Positions 1 to 11,213 of a stretch of 64,000 nucleotides of DNA are shown piece after piece (position 1 is the stretch's first letter; each line of letters opens with the position of its first letter). The stretch comes from Allacma fusca (taxonomy: Eukaryota; Arthropoda; Collembola; Symphypleona; Sminthuridae), in NCBI GenBank assembly GCA_947179485.1, contig OX359247.1, positions 48,395,131-48,459,130 of the forward strand, in the 5' to 3' direction. Made by a program: the position numbers and the translations under genes. The notes beneath the pieces were generated by a model. It was not told the origin of the DNA. It did not search any database and worked only from the letters and a program-made list of their open reading frames with translations.

Positions 1-43
1 AAATAAATGGATTTTATGTCGTAACACCTGCACTATTTCGCAG

Positions 44-1035
44 ATTTCCTGATTACAAATCACATCTACAAACAACGAGTAATGAATCCAGGACAGCTAA
101 CAGACCTTAGGTCTGCCCTGGTTAATAATGTAACTTTTGGATCCTTGTCGGTAAGATATGGTTTCCAAACATACCTACTCAACACTGATAGAAGACTTCA
201 GGATGCAATTGACGTTTTCGTCGAGTGTCAAAAAGCAGCTGGGCATGAAGTCACCGGACACGTAAGTGATTTACAAACGCATTCGTCTTGAACCGAAAAT
301 CACACTAAATGGTCGAAAGTTTCTAATCATCTCAAATGGATTTATAGTTCAAACTTCTCAGCGATTTAGATTGTCATTTGGTAAGCGATATCGACTGTCC
401 TAAGGTTCTGGGAGATATCTTCGAATCTTTAGCAGGTGCAGTATTTATTGACTGTGGCATGTCACTGGATACTGTTTGGAAAGTGTTTTACAGATTAATG
501 AAATATGAAATAGGTAAAACTCCTCGAACTTAAAATATTATTTTCTCACAAAGACAAATTTTTCGTGACACAGTTACTTATGCAATTTTCATTAAGTAGA
601 TTTGTTCTCGCTCAATGTACCGAAGTCTCCAGTGCGTGAATTGTATGAAAGTAACCCCGGGAGAAAAATATTTAGGTAAGCCTTGTAACGTCTGAATTAT
701 TGTAAATGCATGATCAATTTTTATTAATTTCAAATTCAATTTCAAAATGCCATAAATAGCTATTTACGGTATTCGATTGTTCCTTCTTAAACTTACTTTA
801 GTGCCTTCCAGCGGTAATTTCTTTTGTTTTATACAGAGACGTCACGGACGAAGCGGTGAAAGCTGGTGCTTTAAGAGATCCAGGGTTGACTTACGTGTCT
901 CTCACCTTCCCCGTCAAAAATCTAAAGGAAGAGCCAATAACAGTTATCGGAGTGGGCAAAAGTAAGCAAAATGCGAAGTTAGCAGCTGCAAAATATGCCA
1001 ATAAACTTCATAAATTTCAAAAGGCCAAGAATTAA
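44..1035 (+). CDS. Dcr-1: Dicer-1, C-terminal four exons (partial at 5' end)
   Basis: Endoribonuclease Dicer, the cytoplasmic enzyme that cuts pre-miRNA hairpins. Exons read by eye: 44-261, 348-513, 600-675 and 837-1035, all with GT/AG borders and agreeing phases; together they give the last 219 residues. The first exon continues a codon from an exon outside the window. Residues 1-73 carry the RNase IIIb region (DFLITNHIY, then LTDLRSALVNN), and the next exon has the GDIFESLAGA block whose Glu is a catalytic metal ligand in the family. The last two exons (NVPKSPVRELYE to the stop) form the C-terminal double-stranded RNA-binding domain, with the usual VGKSKQNAKLAAAKYA helix. Spacing and motifs are closer to miRNA-type Dicer-1 than to Dicer-2, as known for this family. 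No break is visible. Confidence 0.93.
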
Positions 1036-1084
1036 ATGAAACATACATTATTTATTATGTAAAATACGTACATACAAAGTTTTA

Positions 1085-1090
1085 AATAAA
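1085..1090 (+). terminator. Polyadenylation signal of Dicer-1
   Basis: An AATAAA hexamer lies 50 bp after the Dicer stop codon in AT-rich sequence, the expected place for the end of a short 3' UTR. Confidence 0.6.
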
Positions 1091-2069
1091 GTGCTTTCTC
1101 CAGGAATATTGCCAGTTTTTCTTATTTTAAATATAAATTAAGTTACATTTTTAGTTGAACCTGCAACTCCATCAGTGGGTATTTATCTTACGTAGCATAC
1201 GCACTTATGTTAACATTTACGCGCAAGTACAAAAACGCCTGCAAATGAACGATTTATGTGTACTGGGTTGTTGGAACCAATAGGTAGTTTGGACAAGCTT
1301 CGTGCAAAACTGAATAAGTCCTGTTTTTCCAAAAACGGGAATTTTTATTGCCACTGGAATATTAGACATGGAATTTTAGCAATTGTGTGACAGTTAGCTT
1401 GTTACTACTCTTAAAATAAAATATTTGCGAGCTTGTAATTCTCAAATGGTTGAAATTGACAAGTTTTCGTCAAGTTTTGCAGAATGGACTTATTCCAATT
1501 TGCATATCTCACCTTCTAATATACATACTTTTATACTAATGCCCAAGTCTCAGGCGCCTCAAAGCCAAAACCTTTTGGTCCCGACGGGTTTTAGGGAGTA
1601 ATCAGATTTCATAACTCGGTGACAACGGAACCGCATATATCCTACATTTATAACAGATAGTGACCACTCCCTTAAACGATTCCTACGATTTGCATGGACT
1701 GTATAACCAACAATTAAGGTAAATTTCAAATAAAGGATTTGATATGGCTGATGGCACTGACGGAAGACGGTGTGTTGTTTACTAGCCATTTCATTATCGT
1801 AATCATTATATGTCGTGCTTAAAACAACTACGAAATATAAATTTAATGTATTTAAATTTGAGCCGAATGTTACTTTCGCCCCTTCGCCAGAGTCCAGTTC
1901 ACAAGTGCAACTTTTTCTCCTTATGAATGAATCATACCAATTATTATTATTGTCTTTTATGCTTCCGGGAGACTCGTTATATTCCTTGTATGATTTCCCT
2001 TATATGTAGAGGCAGCTCGCTGTAATGTAGTGGTGCATAGAGCCAAAACAACGTCCACTAAAGTGGAGG
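1091..2069. other. Intergenic stretch, no gene seen
   Basis: AT-rich sequence between the Dicer end and the BEL/Pao element. The short open frames here have no recognisable motif and no splice partner. I see no RNA gene or transposon terminus. Confidence 0.5.
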
Positions 2070-2074
2070 GACAA
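2070..2074. repeat. Target-site duplication (GACAA), left copy of BEL element
   Basis: GACAA directly precedes the TGTTGC start of the left LTR and is repeated at 8772-8776 after the right LTR. A 5-bp duplication is normal for BEL/Pao integrases. Confidence 0.85.
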
Positions 2075-2793
2075 TGTTGCGTGCTCTAGTACATATGTAC
2101 ACGTGCAATATTTCACAGGCCCATTTCTGCTCGTATTATGTAAAAATGACCAGTGCACTTATGATTATCAGTTGTATTTTCTTCCTCAGCTTTATCTAGC
2201 TAATTAGCCTAATCTGATAGTGCAGTGCACTTGGAAATACTAAAATTATGAGCTTTGCAGTAATATTTGTTGTGGCTATGTTTGTGGAGTTCATGAACTC
2301 TGAATTGTGTCGCTTCCCTGCTGTGAGGATTCCCTGGTGACCAGGTCACCTTAATGCTTTCCTATAAATGAAGCCAACCAATCCGATGCCTAGCTTTGGA
2401 CGCTGTCTGGCTTCTCATCATTTTTAGCGTGGGTCACTGATGCCTATAAAAGGGCTTCTACTCCACAACTCCAGTTGCTTCTAACACTTCAGGTAGATAT
2501 CAGAGAGAATTGAGTGGTTTGCCTGAGCTGTAAAGCCTCCAAATTATTTAGCACTGACTTAGAATTGTTGTTTTGTTTATTGCAGAGCCTTACGCTTGGA
2601 AGCCGACTCTCCGTTCAATTTACCTTTATATAATTAGTTCCAAAGTCGTATCTTTTGTTTTTAATAAACGCTTGCAATATATTATTACTCCAATCTTTCA
2701 CTTGCTAATCTTATTTTGGATTTTGAGAATTGAAACTTGCGTAGAAGTAGAGAATCAGATTATCATTTCATACAGTCCACTTGAGACCAACCA
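2075..2793 (+). repeat. Left LTR of BEL/Pao element
   Basis: A 719-bp long terminal repeat starting TG and ending CA. It contains a TATAAAAG box in its middle and an AATAAA hexamer further on, consistent with promoter and poly(A) roles. It matches the right LTR without a difference that I noticed. Confidence 0.95.
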
Positions 2794-2868
2794 TTGGTCC
2801 TTCCAGAACCGAATAGCCTTAAGAAAGGAGTGAATCAGTGTTGATTTAAGGTTTGGTGAAGTATCTCA

Positions 2869-5800
2869 GTGATGTCCAGCAAAGATCTGCGAACCCGTGA
2901 TGCAATTAAGAAGCGGATATCAAAACACGAAAAGGCCGCTGACAACCATACAACGAGGCCGCTCACAAGAATTTCCGTCGCGAGTCACCTTGAGACTCTG
3001 GAGAAAATCTTTGAGGCCTTCGAGACAATACACTATGAAATCCTGGATGCTGCCGATCCTGCCGACCTGGACACACAACAGAAGATCTATGATGACTTTG
3101 AATCCGAGTTCATGGCCGTTCAGTTGAAGCTAAAAGTCATTGAGGCCGACCTTGCGTCCCAGCCAGTCACCTCCTCCAATCGAATGCCAGCTGGCAGTTC
3201 AAGAGGGAGGAATCAGCAAGAGGTTAAGCTTCCAACTGCCAACCTACCTAAGTTTGATGGGAAAATTCAGGACTGGCCATCTTTCTACGATAGCTTCATG
3301 TCCATGGTAGACAGCAGTGTAGGGTTACTGCCGGTCCAGAAGCTCACATACTTGAAAGGGGCACTCCAAGGTAAGGCTGAAAAGCTACTTAATCCAATTA
3401 AAATCTGTGATAGCAACTATGCCGTTGCCTTGGGGCTGCTCAAGAAGAGATTTGATGTCAAGAGGGAGATTGTAGGTGCACATCTAAGACAGATTTTAGA
3501 ACTTAAAACTTTGGATGGCAGCGGTGTAGCTTTAATTGATTTTGTAGACAATGTTAACCGTGCCTTAGAGTCATTGAAAGCCCAAAGCCGTCCCCAAGAC
3601 AACGACTTTCTCTATCTTTTCCTGGTTCAGAAGCTTGATAGCGCCTTGCGAAGAGAATGGGAGAAAACTCTGAAATCTGATGATATGCCCACCGTGAAAG
3701 ATCTCATGGAGTTTTTAGAAAAGGAAGCTTGGGTTTTTCTTGCTGCTGGACCAGAAAAGGTAAAACAGAGCGACAGCAACTCCAAAGAAAAAACCAAGGA
3801 CAAAAGAAAGAATCAAACCAGCAGTCATCATGGCTCTACAAGCACCGCTTGTGCCAACTGTAGCGGGCAACACACAATTGAAAAGTGTGACGCCTTTCTA
3901 AAGATGACTGTTGATGAGAGATTTAGTTGTTTGAAAAATAAAGGTATGTGCTTTCTATGTTTACAAAGTGGGCATCGCAGTACCAGTTGTAATTGTAAGC
4001 AGATATGTGAAAAATGTTCCCGAAAGCATCATGTACTTTTACATAATAATTCCAAGAAAACAGACTCTGAACTCCCTAAAACTAATACTATGTTTGTAAG
4101 TGATCTTAGCCATTCCCAGGTGCTACTCTCAACGTTGCAAATCTTCGTCAAGAGTATGAGTGGGGAACGTCTTAGATGCAGGGCGTTAATGGACAACGGA
4201 TCACAATCCAGCTTTGTTAGTGAAGAGATAGTTCAGAGACTTGGGTTGAAGAGAAGAAGAACAGATGTCGAAATTTCTGGGTTGTCTGGAGCTAATGTTG
4301 GAGTGTCGAAGGGTTACGTTGATTTGGAACTGACGTCATTGCATAATCGAAAGTACTCAATTAATATTCAATGTCTCGTTCTTCCTAAGGTAACCGGTGA
4401 GCACCCTCAACTTCCCTGCAACCCTGAGAAATGGACCCACTTGAAGAATCTTCAGTTGGCCGACCCTGATTTCAACGTCCCGGGCAAAGTGGATATTTTA
4501 TTGGGAAACGAAGTATACACTCTAGTCATGCTGGGCAGAAAGATCAATGGGGAAGTGGGAGCACCGGTTGCCATGGAGTCTGAACTCGGATGGCTATTGT
4601 CGGGGAAACTGTCAGAAAGCTCTCATCTCTCCCGAATCCAGGTTCATCACACTTTGACTGAGTTGAACGAAAACGTGAGACGATTTTGGGAGATCGAAGA
4701 GGTTCAGCCAAAGGTTTTGATGACAACAGCCGAATTAGAGTGTGAGAATTTCTTTGCTAATACTTACAAGCGTACTGATTCAGGTCGTTTTATTGTGAGA
4801 CTACCCTTTAAGAACCATTGTCCAGCACTCGGAAATTCACGAAATCGAGCTGAGAAGCGATTCCGCCAGATTGAGTCACGGTTCAAGAACTCACCGGAGT
4901 TGCAGAACCAATACGAAGAATTTATGGAAGAATATTTGGCGCTCGGGCACATGGAGTTCATTCCTTCGGATGAACCTGACTGTCCTGAAGGAAAGTCCTT
5001 TTTCCTTCCCCATCACGCGGTCATTAAGAATTCCAGCTCGACAACGAAGTGCAGAGTCGTCTTTGACGCTTCTGCAAAGTCTTCCACAGGCGTTTCTCTG
5101 AATGACCAGTTATTGGATGGGCCCAAATTACAAGAAGACATCTTCCCTCACTTGGTGCGTTGGAGAAGCTATCTCATTGTAGTGAAGTCTGATGCCGCAA
5201 AGATGTACCGACAGATTCTTGTTGATCGTTCTGATTGTGATTATCAACGAATCTTATGGAGAGATAAGCAAGGTACCCTTAGAAATATCAGGCTTTTAAC
5301 TGTGACATATGGAATGAAACCATCTGGATATCTCGCGGTGAGGTGTCTTCGTCAGCTGGCTTTAGATGATGGGGACAAGTACCCGTTGGGAGCTCAAGTT
5401 GTACTGTCCGATTTCTACGTGGATGATGAGATGTCGGGAGCAATGTCAACTGAAGACGCCATTGAGATGTACCATCAGGTCACAGCGTTATTAGCCGGAG
5501 GGGGCCTGGAACTCAGAAAATGGGCCTCCAACTCAGAGCAAGTACTGGAGAGAATTCCAACTTCCCTTCGTGAAACCCAAATTCCTCTGGAGCTTGATGC
5601 AAACAACGCAGTGAAAAGCCTTGGAATGAAGTGGAATCCCTTTCATGATTATTTTTTATTTGAAACTTCAATTAATTCTAGCAATGTGTATACAAAACGA
5701 GCAGTCTTATCTGAAATTGCTAAAGTATATGATCCTTTAGGGCTTTTAGCTCCGATTATCGTCCGTGCCAAAATCTTTATGCAGGGCCTCTGGCAACTCA

Positions 5801-7959
5801 ACTTAGGATGGGATGAACCATTACCTCAGGTCCAGACCGAGCGATGGAAATTGTTCAAGAATGCTTTGCCGGAGATTGAGAAAATACGCATACCCAGATG
5901 TACCACCGTGAAGGGGTTTCAAGAATTTCATCTCCATGGATTTTGCGACGCTTCAGAATCAGCGTATGCAGCGTGTATTTACCTAGTATCTGTACTGACT
6001 AATGGGAATTTTGAATCGAGACTTATCGCTGCAAAAACTAGGGTGGCACCGCTAAAAACCGTGTCCCTCCCAAGGTTAGAATTGTGTAGTGCAGTCTTAT
6101 TAGTGCGATTAATGACAGTTGTGAAAGAATGTTTGAAGCATTTACAGATTTTGGATGTGAAAGCATGGACGGATTCAACTGTGTCTAGAGACTGGATAAA
6201 AGGCAACCCCAATCGGTGGAAAACTTTTGTTGCTAATAGGGTCAGCGAGATTCGGGACGTTATCCCTTCCAATAACTGGTATCATCTCCCGGGCGTCGAG
6301 AATCCTGCCGACCCAGCCTCTCGTGGTGTGTCCCCTGAAGACTTAAGGGAAAACATGTTGTGGTGGAATGGTCCTCCATGGCTTTCGCATCCAACTGTAA
6401 TGCCTGAAGACAACGAAGATATCATTTCAGCTGAAGCTCTCAAGGAAGAAAAACGAATTGTGAGTGTAAATCTGACAATTAATACCTTTGGTGTGTATTG
6501 TGAACAGTTTGCTAATATCTCTCAGTTAAGGCACAGAACAGCAACTTGGTTGAGATTTATATCAAATTTAAAGGGAGAAAAGAATTTTGGGCAGTTCACA
6601 GTGCAGGAACTTGATCGGGCTGAATCATCGTGGGTGAGGTTTGTGCAGAGAGAGCACTTTGTGAAAGAATATTGTGAAATTGCTTCTGGAAAGCCTATTA
6701 ATAGGAAAAGTGCCATGTTCCATTTATGTCCTTTTAGCGGTGATGACGGGTTATTGAGAGTAGGAGGGCGATTGCGGAAGTCCAATCTTCCACTTGCGCA
6801 ACGGAAACCGGTTCTCCTTCCAGCGAACTCCCATTTAACAACCCTGCTGATTCGGTTCTTTCACAGACGAACCTTGCATGGAGGAGTACAACTCACGTTG
6901 GCCGCAATGAGAACAAAGTACTGGGTCCTTAATGGAAAGAAAGTTGTCAGGAAAATTATTCGAAGCTGCCTCGTATGTGTACGACAAGCTGCCACCACAG
7001 GAAAGCAGCTAATGGGAGATTTGCCATCCGAAAGAGTTACCATCTCAGCTCCATTCACAATGACTGGGGTGGACTATGCTGGACCTTTTAATTTGAAATT
7101 TGGTCGTGGGCAAAAATCTTATAAGGGATATGTTGCTCTTTTTGTATGTATGTGCACCAGGGCCATTCATCTGGAGCTAGTTGGAGACTTGTCATCCGAA
7201 TCATTTCTGGGAGCCTTTCGGAGATTTGCAGCCAGAAGAGGAACGCCCAGGAAAATGTTCTCCGACCGAGGAACTAACTTCGTGGGTGCTGAGCGAGAGC
7301 TGAAGGCCTTAGTGGAACTTTCCATGTCCAGGCAATTACGAAAAACTTGGCAGGACGAAGGCGTTCAATGGGAGTTCAACCCGCCGTCTGCGCCACACTT
7401 CGGAGGACTTTGGGAGGCGGGTGTGAAATCAACTAAGTACCATCTGAAGAGGGTTCTTGGTGAAGCTTTCCTCTCTTTCGAAGAAATGTCTACTGTGTTG
7501 GTTCAGATTGAGGCTTGCCTTAATTCGCGGCCAATCGGGGAGATGTCATCCGATCCCAACGATTTTGAGGTCTTGACCCCTGGGCATTTTCTGGCCTGGA
7601 AACCGTTGGTAGCCCTTCCCGACCAAGACCTCGAAGATGCCCCCATCAATCGCCTCAACCGTTGGCAAAAACTACAACAGATGGTACAGCAGTTCTGGCG
7701 AAGATGGGTTGATGAATACCTAACTCGGCTCCAGGCAAGACCTAAATGGTGTACTGAGGAACCAAACATGAAGACGGGGAACCTGGTCATAATTAAGGAT
7801 GAACGATTACCTCCTTCCAAATGGAAGCTTGGTCGGATCGTCGAATGCCACCCCGGAGGAGATGGAAAGGTCAGAGTGGTTACTGTGAAAACAGCGGAAG
7901 GCACCTACTCAAGACCCATCGTGAAAATTTGCCTTCTTCCTATTGAAACTGCAATTTAA
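2869..7959 (+). CDS. BEL/Pao gag-pol polyprotein
   Basis: A single 1,696-residue frame covering the whole gag-pol region of the LTR element. In order: an N-terminal gag region with a DUF1759-like part (about residues 115-290), a run of CCHC-type zinc knuckles (about 325-400), an aspartic protease with a DNGS motif (about 441), reverse transcriptase with YVDD (about 848), a Pao-type RNase H/A17 region (about 1000-1130), an integrase zinc domain, the integrase core (SDRGTNF near 1464) and a short C-terminal domain. Its length and order are normal for the superfamily. It looks whole. It is an element gene, not a host gene. Confidence 0.95.
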   Translation: MMSSKDLRTRDAIKKRISKHEKAADNHTTRPLTRISVASHLETLEKIFEAFETIHYEILDAADPADLDTQQKIYDDFESEFMAVQLKLKVIEADLASQPVTSSNRMPAGSSRGRNQQEVKLPTANLPKFDGKIQDWPSFYDSFMSMVDSSVGLLPVQKLTYLKGALQGKAEKLLNPIKICDSNYAVALGLLKKRFDVKREIVGAHLRQILELKTLDGSGVALIDFVDNVNRALESLKAQSRPQDNDFLYLFLVQKLDSALRREWEKTLKSDDMPTVKDLMEFLEKEAWVFLAAGPEKVKQSDSNSKEKTKDKRKNQTSSHHGSTSTACANCSGQHTIEKCDAFLKMTVDERFSCLKNKGMCFLCLQSGHRSTSCNCKQICEKCSRKHHVLLHNNSKKTDSELPKTNTMFVSDLSHSQVLLSTLQIFVKSMSGERLRCRALMDNGSQSSFVSEEIVQRLGLKRRRTDVEISGLSGANVGVSKGYVDLELTSLHNRKYSINIQCLVLPKVTGEHPQLPCNPEKWTHLKNLQLADPDFNVPGKVDILLGNEVYTLVMLGRKINGEVGAPVAMESELGWLLSGKLSESSHLSRIQVHHTLTELNENVRRFWEIEEVQPKVLMTTAELECENFFANTYKRTDSGRFIVRLPFKNHCPALGNSRNRAEKRFRQIESRFKNSPELQNQYEEFMEEYLALGHMEFIPSDEPDCPEGKSFFLPHHAVIKNSSSTTKCRVVFDASAKSSTGVSLNDQLLDGPKLQEDIFPHLVRWRSYLIVVKSDAAKMYRQILVDRSDCDYQRILWRDKQGTLRNIRLLTVTYGMKPSGYLAVRCLRQLALDDGDKYPLGAQVVLSDFYVDDEMSGAMSTEDAIEMYHQVTALLAGGGLELRKWASNSEQVLERIPTSLRETQIPLELDANNAVKSLGMKWNPFHDYFLFETSINSSNVYTKRAVLSEIAKVYDPLGLLAPIIVRAKIFMQGLWQLNLGWDEPLPQVQTERWKLFKNALPEIEKIRIPRCTTVKGFQEFHLHGFCDASESAYAACIYLVSVLTNGNFESRLIAAKTRVAPLKTVSLPRLELCSAVLLVRLMTVVKECLKHLQILDVKAWTDSTVSRDWIKGNPNRWKTFVANRVSEIRDVIPSNNWYHLPGVENPADPASRGVSPEDLRENMLWWNGPPWLSHPTVMPEDNEDIISAEALKEEKRIVSVNLTINTFGVYCEQFANISQLRHRTATWLRFISNLKGEKNFGQFTVQELDRAESSWVRFVQREHFVKEYCEIASGKPINRKSAMFHLCPFSGDDGLLRVGGRLRKSNLPLAQRKPVLLPANSHLTTLLIRFFHRRTLHGGVQLTLAAMRTKYWVLNGKKVVRKIIRSCLVCVRQAATTGKQLMGDLPSERVTISAPFTMTGVDYAGPFNLKFGRGQKSYKGYVALFVCMCTRAIHLELVGDLSSESFLGAFRRFAARRGTPRKMFSDRGTNFVGAERELKALVELSMSRQLRKTWQDEGVQWEFNPPSAPHFGGLWEAGVKSTKYHLKRVLGEAFLSFEEMSTVLVQIEACLNSRPIGEMSSDPNDFEVLTPGHFLAWKPLVALPDQDLEDAPINRLNRWQKLQQMVQQFWRRWVDEYLTRLQARPKWCTEEPNMKTGNLVIIKDERLPPSKWKLGRIVECHPGGDGKVRVVTVKTAEGTYSRPIVKICLLPIETAI

Positions 7960-8052
7960 TGTTCAATCTAATTGTATGATAATAATTGTAATATAATAAT
8001 AATGTATTCATTCCATTAAGTGTTGAAAGTGATCCTTTCAAGGTGAGCTGTA

Positions 8053-8771
8053 TGTTGCGTGCTCTAGTACATATGTACACGTGCAATATTTCACAGGCCC
8101 ATTTCTGCTCGTATTATGTAAAAATGACCAGTGCACTTATGATTATCAGTTGTATTTTCTTCCTCAGCTTTATCTAGCTAATTAGCCTAATCTGATAGTG
8201 CAGTGCACTTGGAAATACTAAAATTATGAGCTTTGCAGTAATATTTGTTGTGGCTATGTTTGTGGAGTTCATGAACTCTGAATTGTGTCGCTTCCCTGCT
8301 GTGAGGATTCCCTGGTGACCAGGTCACCTTAATGCTTTCCTATAAATGAAGCCAACCAATCCGATGCCTAGCTTTGGACGCTGTCTGGCTTCTCATCATT
8401 TTTAGCGTGGGTCACTGATGCCTATAAAAGGGCTTCTACTCCACAACTCCAGTTGCTTCTAACACTTCAGGTAGATATCAGAGAGAATTGAGTGGTTTGC
8501 CTGAGCTGTAAAGCCTCCAAATTATTTAGCACTGACTTAGAATTGTTGTTTTGTTTATTGCAGAGCCTTACGCTTGGAAGCCGACTCTCCGTTCAATTTA
8601 CCTTTATATAATTAGTTCCAAAGTCGTATCTTTTGTTTTTAATAAACGCTTGCAATATATTATTACTCCAATCTTTCACTTGCTAATCTTATTTTGGATT
8701 TTGAGAATTGAAACTTGCGTAGAAGTAGAGAATCAGATTATCATTTCATACAGTCCACTTGAGACCAACCA
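8053..8771 (+). repeat. Right LTR of BEL/Pao element
   Basis: A 719-bp direct repeat of the left LTR with the same TG and CA ends, followed at once by the GACAA target duplication at 8772-8776. Confidence 0.95.
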
Positions 8772-8776
8772 GACAA

Positions 8777-11213
8777 CGTTCCATAAATTATGCACATACA
8801 CATGTATGTACAAGGTTTTTACATCCTTCCTCAGCGTTAGCCCATATAAAGAATGTAACAGAATATAAGAGTCTCCCATGTTGAATAAAATTCTTTCACA
8901 GAATTTCTAAAATTTGTTTCAATGACCTATGCCAACAATGCAGTCCCAGGTGTCAAGAAAGGACAAGTCTAGGTTGTTGACATTAAAAATATTTGTTCCC
9001 GGTCAAATGTTTTCTCAAATATACTTTGGCGCTTGTTTGTATGGAATTTTGGGGGGTTCAACGAGCTATTCAACAGGTCCCTACTTTGAGAATTGTGGGC
9101 ATGGCTCATAACCACAGAATGATTGGGAAAATTCAGCTTTAAGAGCGAAAGTAAGAAAGATGCAGAAAAAGAGAAAATTCTGGACTTGCAATTCTTTCAT
9201 GGACGGCATGGCGTTCATCAATATATTTCAGAAATCTTAGTTTGTAGCAAACTTCATAGGGTTTCATATTTATCGAACATTATCTTCCTCAATAAGAAAT
9301 TGCGATCTCTTCAAAATGTGATTCAAAGTTGTTTTGTCTTCAAGAGTTAGAAGAAAATTAAATATTTTTTATTTAAATCATTCTTGTCACAGATTTTTTA
9401 GGTTACTCACTTTCTTTCCTGAACGTTATTACCGCCAGCATTTTGTCAACCATTCCCATAATTCCTAACGTGCGTAGTAAAAACTATGTAATCTGAGAGC
9501 TACTTACTACTAAGAACATAGTGTTCTACAAACTGACGCCAAAGTATCCAATGAAAATAATGTCCATCAGTTCGTCAATTCGTAAATGCTTATATTTAGG
9601 ATAAATAAAAAGTAAAATTCAACATTATCGTTTGACAACAAATAGAATAAAATGCCATGTGACTGCGCAATTAAAATGTACATAAAATGCTATAAACAAA
9701 ATGTAATTTGTTTTCATTATCAGAAAAATACTAGAAGACCTTGATCTGGTACAAATGTGGGGGGGGGGAGGAACATAGGATGACCAACCATGGGAAAAAA
9801 TGACATGAAGGGGCGCGGACACTTTTCCTCCCAAAAGGCATGTTGTTGGTGCAAGAGTTTGATTGTTCCTGGATCATATCAATATCATCAACAATAACTG
9901 CGTCGTCTTCAGTTTTGCAGCTTTATAAATAGTAAAATGATACTTGCAAAGCAGAGATTCACAAACTTCAACTCCTGTACGTATTACGAATATAGTCCTT
10001 GGTAAGTATGTAAATATAATATAAGGAGGTGGACATCTCGTTGAAAAACTTTCACAACGCCTCTAGTACCCGTAAATTACCTCCCCTACTTTCTAGTCAG
10101 CTGGAAATATTCTTGATTTTTGCTTCCTGGCAGCTCCTATCCTACCTCCTACCCTGTCACACTCACAATAATCATTGCGTTATCCCGTACCTCTTCCATG
10201 AATTCGAGTCATTGACATTTTATCAATGTGATTGTTGCTAAAGCGCAACTCAAGCTTTGTAAACTACCGCATACTAATTAATGACAACACGTTTAGATTC
10301 GGTGTAATGTAATCTCCCAAGTTTTTTTTTACTAAATGACAATACTTGTTCTGCAGTGTGTACACGTACACTTTTGCATTGTATTCACATTTGCATTCAC
10401 GTATCTTCCAGTAGCTAAATCCACAAAATTGAAAACTAATTTTAGCCCGCATTATCTCAGTATTGTATTTCTTGGGTGCAGCTGGGAGTATATCGACTCC
10501 TGGAAGCAATTAAAGGTTCCTTAAAAAGGTTAGGATCATGGTCATGTAACTCAAAAACAACACAGGGCTCTAAAAATTTCCTTCAATTACTGAATTATCT
10601 GTCGACTAGGGTTAGTAAATAAGGAATGTGCACGCCTAGTTTTCAAATATTTTAAGGATCATAATTTAATTTTAAACTCCCTGAAATTATTACTAGTAAT
10701 ATCACATATCCACTCATTTCATGTTGCTAGAAAAGACTTGAAATAATGATACTTTACTCTACGACGATTGATCCTGGTACACTACATCCTCAAAGATTTA
10801 GAATATTTCTTGTTTTCGACTGCAGTATGCCATTTACCCACAGAAAGATGGCTCGGAACATATTCTATGGGGGTTGGGGTTTGCCACTACTGGTAAAATT
10901 GTATCCTACAATATCATTTTACAAATTTCGCAAAGTGCATGCACAACCGTCCTGTTTTATAAACTTCAGACTTGCTGACACTGACGTGTTAATGGCAATA
11001 GGTCGCTATTCCAAATTAATAAAATAAAACACATAACGATAAATGATACCCGTAATTAAAACTCTAGCAACAACCCCGGTTTGAAAATTTAAAAAAAGTT
11101 AAGAAATAAATGCGCATAATTGGTTGGAGTATAGTAATAGTAACTGATTGATGATAAAACAAGATCCATTTTGCTGACCAAATAGTATCCCATATTATTA
11201 CATTGTTGTCCCA
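8777..11213. other. Intergenic stretch, no gene seen
   Basis: About 2.4 kb of AT-rich sequence between the BEL element and the 3' end of the minus-strand NSE4-like gene. It has a G run near 9761 and several short open frames, none with a domain or splice partner I could recognise. The 3' UTR of the NSE4-like gene should lie at the right end of this stretch. Confidence 0.45.

Larger units (their letters stand above)
2075..8771 (+). mobile_element. BEL/Pao LTR retrotransposon, looks whole
   Basis: A 6.7-kb element bounded by two direct LTRs and a 5-bp target duplication. In order it has the left LTR, a probable tRNA primer-binding site just inside it (about 2795-2812, starting TGGTCC), one long gag-pol frame and the right LTR. 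Domain order (gag, zinc knuckles, aspartic protease, reverse transcriptase, RNase H, integrase) with Pao-type features places it in BEL/Pao. The LTRs have equal length and looked identical on reading, and I see no breaks in the long frame, so the insertion is probably very young. It sits about 1 kb past the Dicer-1 stop, in the same orientation. Confidence 0.95.

Noticed and set aside
1559-1789. Minus-strand 76-codon frame
   Set aside because: No domain, no splice partner and no start context; composition is as expected by chance.
2573-2833. 86-codon open frame in the left LTR, repeated at 8551-8868
   Set aside because: It lies within the LTRs, matches no known protein and is open only because the sequence is repeated.
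8929-9350. Two adjacent short plus-strand frames
   Set aside because: They do not join in a common phase, have no motif and lie in AT-rich spacer.
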